A DNA stretch of 7,120 nucleotides from Methanomassiliicoccus sp. UBA6. GTDB taxonomy: Archaea > Thermoplasmatota > Thermoplasmata > Methanomassiliicoccales > Methanomassiliicoccaceae. Below, piece after piece: positions 1 through 5,716 of this stretch. How positions within the stretch are numbered: the first letter of the stretch is position 1; each line of letters opens with the position of its first letter. The stretch is from assembly GCA_002508545.1 (NCBI GenBank), contig DAVH01000044.1:6097-13216 (forward strand). The letters run 5' to 3'. The notes below the pieces were generated by a model. It was not told the origin of the DNA and did no database searches. It saw nothing but the letters and a program-made list of their open reading frames with translations. The translations under genes and the position numbers were made by a program.

Positions 1-9
1 GGAGAGGAC

Positions 10-1812
10 ATGAGGAGCAGCAGGCGCGGCGTCTCGATCTTCGAGTCCATATACGCCGACCATCTCCGGAAGCTGGACCCGGATATGTTCGAGCTTCTGT
101 CCTCGGAGGACGACCTCGAGGACGTTCGCGGGAGATTGTTCGACCACCTCTCCCGCCTGGAGTTCTCCTATCATTCCCCTTCATGGCAGATCGATGCCCT
201 GGAGCGGGTGAACGCGCTTTACTGCATCCAGGTGCTGAAGAACCTCATCTCCGCGAGGAACGAGAGGGCCAGCGGGTGCAGCACCCTGGCGGAGATGGCC
301 CGCATCGTCAAGGACGAGGAGCTCAGGGAGCAGGACCGGGCTCTGTTCATCGACTTCTACCACATCGTCAAGGGCGCGGTCGGCCAGTCGGGGCTGACCA
401 GCAGGGAGGGCCCCGACCTCTCCAACACCTTCGGGCGGGAGGCGGCGAGGAAACGCTCCGACTTCCTGGACATCATGTCCGAGCGATGCTACGAGTGGAT
501 CAACTCGTACCCCACCGGAATAGATGCGGACGTTGTCCGGCGTAGGGCGGAGAACAGGAAGCGGATCATGGACGCCCTCGGGGCGAGCGACGATGACTGG
601 AACGACTACCGCTGGCAGCTGAGGCATGTACGCCGGAAGGTCGACGACCTGGACGGCCTGATCGAGCTGACCGCCGACGAGCGCGAGGCGATCGACCAGG
701 CCACGTCGAACCGCATGCCCTTCGGCATCACCCCGTACTACCTGTCGCTGATGGACTTCGAGCCTCACCGCAAGTTCGACCACGCCGTGAGGGCGCAGGT
801 GATCCCTCCGCTGAGCTACGTCAAGGGCATCCTGGAGGCGAGGGAGAAGGGCTCCCTGGACTTCATGCGGGAGGGCGACACATCGCCCGTGGACCTGGTG
901 ACGAGGCGCTATCCCATGATAGCCATCCTCAAGCCGTACAACAGCTGCGCCCAGATCTGCGTGTACTGCCAGAGGAACTGGGAGATCGACGACGTCCTCA
1001 GCCCCTCGGCCCTGGCCTCGGAGAACAAGGTGCGGGAGGCGCTGAAGTGGTTCGAGGAGCACCCCATGGTCACCGAGATCCTCATCACCGGCGGCGATCC
1101 CCTGCTGCTCTCCGACGACAAGCTGATGCGGCTGCTCAAGCGGGTGGCGGGGATCGAGCACATCAAGAGGGTGAGGTTCGGCTCCCGCCTGCCGGTGGTG
1201 CTGCCGATGCGGTTCACCGAGCCCATGATCGAGATGCTGGGGGAGTACAACGACCCGTCCAAGAGGGAGCTCTGCCTGGTCACCCACTTCGAGCATCCCT
1301 ACGAGGTCACCCCGGAGGCGATGGAATGTGTGCGCCGGGTCCGCAGGGACGGGCTGTCCGTCTACAACCAGCAGGTCTTCACCATGGAGAACAGCCGGCG
1401 GTTCGAGACGGTCGCCCTCCGCCTGCTGCTCAAGCAGATCGGCGTCGATCCTTACTACACCTTCAACACCAAGGGCAAGGAGGAGACGGAGTGGTACAGG
1501 GTGCCCATCGCCCGCATCCTGCAGGAGCGGAAGGAGGAATCGAGGATGATCCCCGGCCTGGCCAGGACGGACGTCCCAGTATTCAACATCCCCGCCCTGG
1601 GGAAGAACAACCTGACCAACTGGCAGAACCATGACCTGATCATGATCTCGCCCCGCGGGGAGCGGATATACGAGTTCCATCCCTGGGAGAAGAACATCGT
1701 GTCCGCGCCGACCTACGTGTACCGGGACGTGCCCATCCTGAGCTACCTCGAACGGCTGCAGGAGAGGTCGGAGGACCCCGCCGCGTACTCGAGCATCTGG
1801 TACTACTTCTAG
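10..1812 (+). CDS. kamA: KamA-family radical SAM/PLP aminomutase, probable glutamate 2,3-aminomutase type
   Basis: Predicted cytosolic radical SAM enzyme that moves an amino group from the alpha to the beta carbon using S-adenosylmethionine, a [4Fe-4S] cluster and PLP. Seen: the cluster motif CxxxCxxC at C313, C317 and C320; R322 two residues after it, at the place of the carboxylate-binding Arg of lysine 2,3-aminomutase; a GGDP motif at 361-364; and K532 in an NIPALGK stretch that aligns with the PLP-binding Lys (PGGGGK) of that enzyme. The two Asp residues that hold the lysine side-chain amine are replaced by K488 and N526, which as I recall is the pair reported for clostridial glutamate 2,3-aminomutase. 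The likely product would then be beta-glutamate, a known archaeal osmolyte; this is inference. At 600 residues it is much longer than the roughly 420 of the classical enzymes. The extra length is a mostly helical, charged N-terminal region (about 1-250) that I do not recognise. The start is supported by GGAGAGG at 1-7. kamA is used only as a family symbol. Confidence 0.9.
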   Translation: MRSSRRGVSIFESIYADHLRKLDPDMFELLSSEDDLEDVRGRLFDHLSRLEFSYHSPSWQIDALERVNALYCIQVLKNLISARNERASGCSTLAEMARIVKDEELREQDRALFIDFYHIVKGAVGQSGLTSREGPDLSNTFGREAARKRSDFLDIMSERCYEWINSYPTGIDADVVRRRAENRKRIMDALGASDDDWNDYRWQLRHVRRKVDDLDGLIELTADEREAIDQATSNRMPFGITPYYLSLMDFEPHRKFDHAVRAQVIPPLSYVKGILEAREKGSLDFMREGDTSPVDLVTRRYPMIAILKPYNSCAQICVYCQRNWEIDDVLSPSALASENKVREALKWFEEHPMVTEILITGGDPLLLSDDKLMRLLKRVAGIEHIKRVRFGSRLPVVLPMRFTEPMIEMLGEYNDPSKRELCLVTHFEHPYEVTPEAMECVRRVRRDGLSVYNQQVFTMENSRRFETVALRLLLKQIGVDPYYTFNTKGKEETEWYRVPIARILQERKEESRMIPGLARTDVPVFNIPALGKNNLTNWQNHDLIMISPRGERIYEFHPWEKNIVSAPTYVYRDVPILSYLERLQERSEDPAAYSSIWYYF

Positions 1813-1837
1813 GGCCCGCCCAAACCCCTTCAAAAAA

Positions 1838-1846
1838 TATTATATA
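1838..1846 (+). promoter_or_regulatory. TATA box of the hsp20 gene
   Basis: An AT-rich run in GC-rich surroundings contains TTATATA at 1840-1846, preceded by an A-rich stretch (1832-1837) that could serve as the TFB recognition element. Archaeal spacing would put the transcription start near 1869 and give a leader of about 40 bases to the ATG at 1908. This separate promoter suggests hsp20 is transcribed apart from the aminomutase gene. I see no clear heat-shock operator. Confidence 0.6.
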
Positions 1847-1907
1847 GAAATGACCTCACAAGATATGTTGTAAACCTAAGGTTGTCTAGGTAGCAAGGAG
1901 GATGGAA

Positions 1908-2372
1908 ATGTCGATACGTAAGAGGGTCGGATACCTGGTGCCCATGGGGTACTGGGGCACCAATGCGGTGCTGAAGGAGATGGAGCGGATGATCGAGGAC
2001 CTACGGGCAGGGTTCAGCAGCATCACGCCGTACACCTCCGGCGAGCGCCTGCCCATGGTCGACATCATGGACGAGGGCGAGCGGTACGTCATCGAGGCCG
2101 AGCTTCCAGGAATGAAGAAGGAAGAGGTGTCCATCGACGTCACCGAGGACAGCGTCACCATCGAGGCCAAGCGGGAGGCCGAGACCGAGGAGAAGAAAGA
2201 AGGCTACGTCCGCAAGGAGAGGGAGAGCATGTCCTTCTACCGCCAGGTGCCACTACCCGAGGACGCTGACAGTCAGAAGGCGACCGCCAAGCTGGAGAAC
2301 GGCCTGCTGACCATCACGATGCCCAAGAGGGAGCCGCCGGCGGAGAGCAGGCGGAAGCTAGAGATCGAGTGA
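1908..2372 (+). CDS. hsp20: Small heat shock protein, Hsp20/alpha-crystallin family
   Basis: ATP-independent cytosolic holdase that binds unfolding proteins and forms large oligomers. In the 154-residue form the alpha-crystallin domain spans about 48-140. It has the ELPG segment at 65-68 and the diagnostic A-xxx-NGL motif (A127, N131, G132, L133) before the last strands. The C-terminal tail ends with L151-E-I153, a form of the IxI motif that docks onto neighbouring subunits. A charged Glu/Lys-rich loop near 88-106 fits the dimerisation loop. Two in-frame ATGs exist, at 1902 and 1908. The strong ribosome site AAGGAGG (1895-1901) abuts the first with no spacing but lies 6 bases from the second, so 1908 is chosen; the longer form would add two residues. 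It has its own TATA box and converges with the KaiC-like gene that ends at 2455. The family call is very secure. Confidence 0.95.
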   Translation: MSIRKRVGYLVPMGYWGTNAVLKEMERMIEDLRAGFSSITPYTSGERLPMVDIMDEGERYVIEAELPGMKKEEVSIDVTEDSVTIEAKREAETEEKKEGYVRKERESMSFYRQVPLPEDADSQKATAKLENGLLTITMPKREPPAESRRKLEIE

Positions 2373-2387
2373 GCGCCCGAACGCGCT
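2372..2387 (+). terminator. GC stem-loop at the hsp20 stop codon
   Basis: AGCGC at 2372-2376 pairs with GCGCT at 2383-2387 around a 6-base loop and starts on the last base of the stop codon. A pyrimidine-rich stretch follows (about 2387-2410), with no true T tract. It could mark the 3' end of the message, but archaeal termination mainly needs T runs, so this is weak. Confidence 0.25.
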
Positions 2388-2426
2388 TCGCCTAGGTCCG
2401 CTTCCTCCTCAGGACAACGAGCCCGA

Positions 2427-2452
2427 GCGCGGCCAACGCGCCCCGGCCGGGG
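2427..2452. terminator. GC-rich palindromes in the convergent gap
   Basis: Between the converging hsp20 and KaiC-like genes lie a perfect 5-bp hairpin (GCGCG at 2427-2431 with CGCGC at 2437-2441) and, next to it, the 12-base palindrome CCCCGGCCGGGG at 2441-2452. Both are just downstream of the minus-strand stop at 2455. They are symmetric, so they could act for either gene as a terminator or an RNA 3'-end stabiliser. There is no T tract. Confidence 0.3.
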
Positions 2453-2454
2453 AA

Positions 2455-3168
2455 TCACTCGGTGATGACCTGGGTGGCGCGGAACTTGCCCTCGGCGAAC
2501 AGCAGCGAGAAGTAGCCGGTCTTGTGGTTGGTGCTCCTCAGCTTGATGCACCGGATGCGCCTCTGGATATCGGTCTCGCCGATCTCCTGGAGCTTCAGCG
2601 ATATGACGCCATCGGCGAGGTAGCCCTCGTCGAACCGGTTCTCGAACATGTTGTCCGGGGTGGTCTCGGAGATGAGGAACGAGGTGACGTTGAGGTTGCG
2701 CAGCCAATCGAACAGGTAGAACAGCTCGGAGCGGCGGTTGTCCTCCATCTGGGCGGCCATCTCCAGGACGTCCAGCGAGTCGACCACCAGGATGTCGTAC
2801 CCGAAGCTCTGCTTGAGGTTGTCAGCGTACATCTTGAACACCTGGAGCCAGGTGCCCTTGGCGCTGAGCTGGGTGAGGTTCTTGCGGATCAGGCCGAGGT
2901 CGAGGACCTGGATGTAGTCCTCGGCGCGCTTGTCGTCCATGCCCAGCGAGTTCATCTGCTGGAGCAGGTTCTCGCGGGACTGCTCCAGGGTCATGTACAC
3001 CGACTTGATGCCCTTCTCCAGGGCGTTGTAGTAGAGGATGCTGTAGGCGACCGAGGACTTCATGGTACCCGGGGTACCGGTAAGCAGGACCACCTGGTTC
3101 TTGGGGATCCCTCCCTGAAGGTTCTCGTCGAAGTTCTGGATGTATGTCCTCAAGCGCTCTATCTGCAA
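2455..3168 (-). CDS. KaiC/RAD55-like single-domain ATPase (copy 1)
   Basis: RecA-fold ATPase of 237 residues, a single KaiC-type domain without the second domain of circadian KaiC. The P-loop is G31-T-P-G-T-M-K37-S38, with Met in place of the usual second Gly. The TLEQ motif carries the probable catalytic Glu (E62), followed by Gln where KaiC has a second Glu. Walker B is ILVVD ending at D130. The C-terminal part holds YLADG and a basic RRIRCIKLR segment followed by TNH, typical of KaiC-like subunit interfaces. There is no signal peptide, membrane span or added domain. The start is TTG at 3168, supported by GGAGG 9 bases upstream (complement of 3178-3182); no ATG is better placed. It is the last of three related genes on this strand but sits behind a 284-base gap with its own TATA-like element. 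It is about half identical, by eye, to the copy at 4909-5622 and exactly the same length. Its role is unknown; signalling or regulation is the usual guess for this group. Confidence 0.9.
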   Translation of the reverse strand: MQIERLRTYIQNFDENLQGGIPKNQVVLLTGTPGTMKSSVAYSILYYNALEKGIKSVYMTLEQSRENLLQQMNSLGMDDKRAEDYIQVLDLGLIRKNLTQLSAKGTWLQVFKMYADNLKQSFGYDILVVDSLDVLEMAAQMEDNRRSELFYLFDWLRNLNVTSFLISETTPDNMFENRFDEGYLADGVISLKLQEIGETDIQRRIRCIKLRSTNHKTGYFSLLFAEGKFRATQVITE

Positions 3169-3202
3169 GGTTGCTTTCCTCCGCTGGCTAAATTATGATT
3201 TC

Positions 3203-3211
3203 TATATTTAA
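3203..3211 (-). promoter_or_regulatory. TATA-like element for KaiC-like copy 1 (possibly bidirectional)
   Basis: Read on the minus strand this is TTAAATATA, inside a short AT island (3186-3216) that stands out from GC-rich flanks. Normal archaeal spacing puts the start near 3180, almost on the ribosome site, so the leader would be very short. Read on the plus strand the same island gives CTATATTTA and would start a transcript near 3232, exactly at the first of a chain of stem-loops. Confidence 0.5.
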
Positions 3212-3231
3212 TTTGTGCGAGCTGGAAGTCC

Positions 3232-3434
3232 CCCTGCGAAAGCGAGGGTACGAGCAGCGCTGAGAGCACTATCGGCCATGTTCGAGCGACGTTTCTTTGA
3301 TCACGGGAGGTATGGTCGAAACGAACGTGCCTCACGCTTGCGGATAGGTGACCACTGAAGCTACCAGCGAGCGGAATGCAGGTCGCCTGCTTGGCGTGTG
3401 AGGCCCCCTCGAGAGCGAGGCGGTCGCTCCCTCG
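3232..3434 (+). ncRNA. Candidate structured RNA in the gap of the ATPase cluster
   Basis: This gap has no convincing gene, but pairings follow one another closely. (a) 3232-3248: CCCT/AGGG and GC/GC around a GAAA tetraloop, with one bulge. (b) 3251-3256 with 3279-3284: six pairs, one G-U. (c) 3290-3295 with 3318-3323, continued by 3299-3303 with 3313-3317 (one G-U), loop CGGGAGGTA. (d) 3329-3337 with 3394-3404: nine pairs and a 2-base bulge, enclosing (e) the hairpin 3378-3382/3386-3390. (f) 3407-3411 with 3416-3420. The GAAA loop and the two G-U pairs favour the plus strand, as does a TATA-like element placing a start near 3232. It matches no RNA family I know. GC-rich DNA gives chance stems, so confidence is low. 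Confidence 0.3.
3413..3429 (-). terminator. Stem-loop downstream of the zinc-ribbon KaiC-like gene
   Basis: GAGCGA at 3413-3418 pairs perfectly with TCGCTC at 3424-3429 around a 5-base loop, 24 to 40 bases past the minus-strand stop at 3453. It competes with two alternative stems made from CCTCG (3407-3411), CGAGG (3416-3420) and CCTCG (3430-3434). It may protect or end the upstream message; no T tract follows. Confidence 0.3.
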
Positions 3435-3452
3435 TCGGCCGATCCGCTCCAA

Positions 3453-4901
3453 TCACTCTGCGCAGCGGTTCATGGGCACGCTGAGGATGAACGAGCCGCC
3501 GGCATGCATCATGCAGTAGAACCGGGGGTCGATGTTCGCCCCCCGCATCTTCACGCACCTCAGCCATCGTTGCACGTGGCAGTCGCCGGTCTCCTTCAGC
3601 GAGAGCTCCAGCGCCCCGTCCGCCACGTACAGCTCCATCCTCCGGTCGCTCTCCAGCTTGGACATGGGGGTCTCGGAGATGATGAAGGTCGTGAGCCCCA
3701 GGGAGCGGAAGCCGTCGAAGAGGTCCTGGACGTCCGACCGGGTCAGCTCCGTCTCGGACATGGCGGCGAAGGACTCCAGAGAGTCGAGCGCGAGCAGCTT
3801 TATCCCGTTCGCCGCCACGGTCTCCTCGATGTAGCGGGAGATGATGCTGCGCCAGTCGCCGGTGTGGCCCTCCATGGTGCGCCGGAGGTCCACCAGGTCG
3901 ACGACCATCAGGTTGTCCTGGGACTCCTTGCGGTCCATGCCCAGCCGGCCCATCTGCCTCAGGAGGGACGCACAGTCCTGCTCGAGAGATAGGAACAATC
4001 CCTTCATCCCGCCCTTGGCCGCGGCGTTGTGCAGGATATTGTAGGTCAGGGAGGTCTTCATGCTCCCCGGGGGGCCGTTCACCAGGACCGCATGGCCCTC
4101 CGGCACCCCGCCCGCCAGGATCTGGTCGAGCTTCTCCACATGGGTGCGAACGGTGCCGTCCGCCGTGTCCGCGGGCAGCCCGGCCCCGATCTGGGAGCGC
4201 AGCTCGGCGGATACCTCGGAAAGCACCTTGGAGATGTCGATCTCCACCGCGGGCCTCTCGGGCCTGCCCAGCTGGGATCTCGCCACCTTCAGCTCGGCCT
4301 CGAGCTGCTGGATGCGGGTGAGCTGTTCGGCCATCTCCCGCTCGATCTCCTTACGGATGCGCTTCCTCTCCTCCCCCAGCACCGAGCCCAGCTCGGTGGA
4401 CGCCATCTGCAGGATCTCCTGGTCATCCTTGGACAGGGCGGCGGGAGCGTCCCTCTTGATGTCCTGGGTCAGCGTCAGGATGTCCTCCAGGAGGATGGCC
4501 TTGGCGTCCAGCTCCTCCTCCCGCCGGGCTATGCGCTCCCTCGCTTCCCTGAGGGCCAAGCGCTCCTTCTCCAGCTCCCGGGCGGCGGCCTCCATCTCCC
4601 GGGCCTCCGCCTCCAGGGCGGCCATGGTCTCCTTGACCTCCTTCTCGCGGTCCTCCAGCTCCCTCTCCCGACCGTTGTACGGCTCGAGGATGGGGCGGAT
4701 CGCGGGCTCCGCCTTCGGCACCACCTTGTCCTTGGAGTTGCGGAGGTCCCGGATCCCCGGGCCGGGCGCCTTGCCCATGGGCAGGGCGGTGAGCCTCGCC
4801 CCGCCGCCTCCTCCTCTCACGGGCTCGCCGCAACGCCAGCACTGGGTGTCATTGTGCCCGATGCCCGCGCCGCACCTCGAGCACTCCAATATGCGTGGCA
4901 T
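3453..4901 (-). CDS. Zinc ribbon-coiled coil-KaiC-like ATPase fusion (copy 2)
   Basis: A 482-residue three-part protein. First is a zinc ribbon with C7xxC10 and C21xxC24, followed by a Gly-rich, Pro-containing linker (about 29-75). Next come two highly charged Glu/Arg/Lys helical stretches (about 78-145 and 170-215) with heptad-like spacing, expected to form coiled coils. Last is a KaiC/RAD55-type ATPase domain from about 250. Its P-loop is G276-P-P-G-S-M-K282-T283 (Met for Gly), the probable catalytic Glu is E307 in SLEQ, and Walker B ends at D373. A C-terminal RCVKMR segment is kept, but TNH is replaced by ANID, and the domain has clearly diverged from its two neighbours. The coiled coil suggests oligomers or a partner-binding stalk, and the ribbon suggests protein or nucleic-acid contact; no substrate can be named. 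The ATG follows GAGGAG closely and starts 7 bases after the stop of the gene at 4909-5622, so the two are surely co-transcribed and probably translationally coupled. Confidence 0.88.
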   Translation of the reverse strand: MPRILECSRCGAGIGHNDTQCWRCGEPVRGGGGGARLTALPMGKAPGPGIRDLRNSKDKVVPKAEPAIRPILEPYNGRERELEDREKEVKETMAALEAEAREMEAAARELEKERLALREARERIARREEELDAKAILLEDILTLTQDIKRDAPAALSKDDQEILQMASTELGSVLGEERKRIRKEIEREMAEQLTRIQQLEAELKVARSQLGRPERPAVEIDISKVLSEVSAELRSQIGAGLPADTADGTVRTHVEKLDQILAGGVPEGHAVLVNGPPGSMKTSLTYNILHNAAAKGGMKGLFLSLEQDCASLLRQMGRLGMDRKESQDNLMVVDLVDLRRTMEGHTGDWRSIISRYIEETVAANGIKLLALDSLESFAAMSETELTRSDVQDLFDGFRSLGLTTFIISETPMSKLESDRRMELYVADGALELSLKETGDCHVQRWLRCVKMRGANIDPRFYCMMHAGGSFILSVPMNRCAE

Positions 4902-4908
4902 GAGCTCC

Positions 4909-5622
4909 TCACTCGCTTATAGCCTTCGTGACCTGGAACTTGCCGCCGGAGAAGATCAGGGAGAAGTACGACGGATCGTGGTTGGTCTCCCTCATCTTCA
5001 CGCAGCGGATCCTCCGCTGGGTCTCCACCTCGCGGACGACCTGCATCTTCAGGGTCACGATCCCGTCGGCGAGGTATCCCTCGTCGTAGGAGCCATCGAA
5101 CAGCCGGTCGGGCGAGGCCTCGGAGATCAGGATCGAGGTGGCGTTGAGGTCCCTCAGCCACTCGAACAGGTAGAACAGGTCGGTACGCCGGTTGGTCATC
5201 GACGATATCGTCTCCAGCACGCCCAGCGAGTCGATGGCCAGCATGTCGAACTTCAGGTCGTTCTTCAGCGAGGTCAGGTATCCCTTGAACACCTGCATCC
5301 ACGACTCCGCGCCGGTGGAGTGCTTGAGGTTCTTCCGGATGATGCCTAGGTCCAGGATGTGGAGGGTCTGCTTCACCTCGTCGGTGCGCATGCCCATCTT
5401 CTCCATCTGCCTCAGCAGGGAGGAGCGGGACTGCTCCAATGTCACGTACACGCAGGTGGCGTTGTTCTCCTTGGCCTGGTTGAACAGAGTGTAGTAGGTC
5501 AGTGAGGACTTCATGGTACCGGGGGTGCCGGCCATCAGAACGATGTGCCCCTGGGGGATGCCTCCCTCCAGAGCTCGGTCGAAGCCTTCAATGTATGTCT
5601 TCAGTCGCGCAGTCTGGTCCAA
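4909..5622 (-). CDS. KaiC/RAD55-like single-domain ATPase (copy 3)
   Basis: A 237-residue RecA-fold ATPase, the first gene read in the cluster. The P-loop is G32-T-P-G-T-M-K38-S39, again with Met instead of the second Gly. E63 in TLEQ is the likely catalytic base, with Gln after it. Walker B is MLAID ending at D131. The C-terminal segment has YLADG, RRIRCVKMR and TNHD. It equals copy 1 in length and shares long stretches with it (GTPGTMKSS, RRIRC, FYLF, EGYLADG), more than with the fused copy 2 beside it. The start is TTG at 5622, backed by GGAGG 7 bases upstream (complement of 5630-5634). A TATA-like element lies near 5658-5665. It is followed after 7 bases by copy 2. Cytosolic, with no extra domain. 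A FlaH-like or RadA-like role cannot be excluded, but there are no archaellum or recombination genes nearby. Confidence 0.9.
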   Translation of the reverse strand: MDQTARLKTYIEGFDRALEGGIPQGHIVLMAGTPGTMKSSLTYYTLFNQAKENNATCVYVTLEQSRSSLLRQMEKMGMRTDEVKQTLHILDLGIIRKNLKHSTGAESWMQVFKGYLTSLKNDLKFDMLAIDSLGVLETISSMTNRRTDLFYLFEWLRDLNATSILISEASPDRLFDGSYDEGYLADGIVTLKMQVVREVETQRRIRCVKMRETNHDPSYFSLIFSGGKFQVTKAISE

Positions 5623-5657
5623 GATAGGTCCTCCGAATGAGTACTATCAAATGAAAA

Positions 5658-5665
5658 ACATAAAA
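5658..5665 (-). promoter_or_regulatory. TATA-like element for the KaiC-like operon
   Basis: Minus-strand TTTTATGT lies in an AT-rich patch in the 94-base gap between the activase stop (5717) and the TTG start at 5622. Expected spacing puts transcription start near 5635, just ahead of the ribosome site, giving a leader of about 13 bases. This matches the short-leader geometry seen before copy 1. Confidence 0.4.
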
Positions 5666-5716
5666 GCTGACCGAATAAAGCTTCTCGGCCTGGTACTATT
5701 CTTGATAACTGTTCTC

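Noticed and set aside
181..1833. A 550-residue open frame on the minus strand across the aminomutase gene
   Set aside because: It mirrors the codon structure of a certain plus-strand gene in high-GC DNA; its translation is low-complexity in Leu, Val, His and Arg with no motif.
3215..3358. A 47-codon plus-strand frame starting with GTG in the same gap
   Set aside because: There is no ribosome site, the start falls within the expected promoter spacing, and the composition is Arg/Ala-rich as expected by chance.
3222..3434. RNase P RNA, SRP RNA or tRNA in the gap
   Set aside because: GGAAGTCC at 3224-3231 only resembles the RNase P core, and the matching 3' core sequence is absent. The SRP helix 8 signature and a tRNA T-arm are not found either.
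3159..3452. A 97-residue minus-strand frame filling the gap between ATPase copies 2 and 1
   Set aside because: It starts with TTG with no distinct ribosome site, includes the promoter AT island in its coding part, and has no protein-like pattern.
3169..3452. CRISPR array or insertion sequence in the gap
   Set aside because: No regularly spaced direct repeats, no terminal inverted repeats with target duplication, and no transposase remnant.
4029..5349. Long plus-strand open frames opposite the KaiC-like genes
   Set aside because: The minus-strand frames carry full ATPase motifs; the opposite frames are Ser/Arg- or Leu/Gly-rich shadows.
2455..5622. A circadian clock (KaiABC) locus
   Set aside because: Each protein has a single ATPase domain, there is no KaiA or KaiB, and the P-loop and Glu pair differ from true KaiC.
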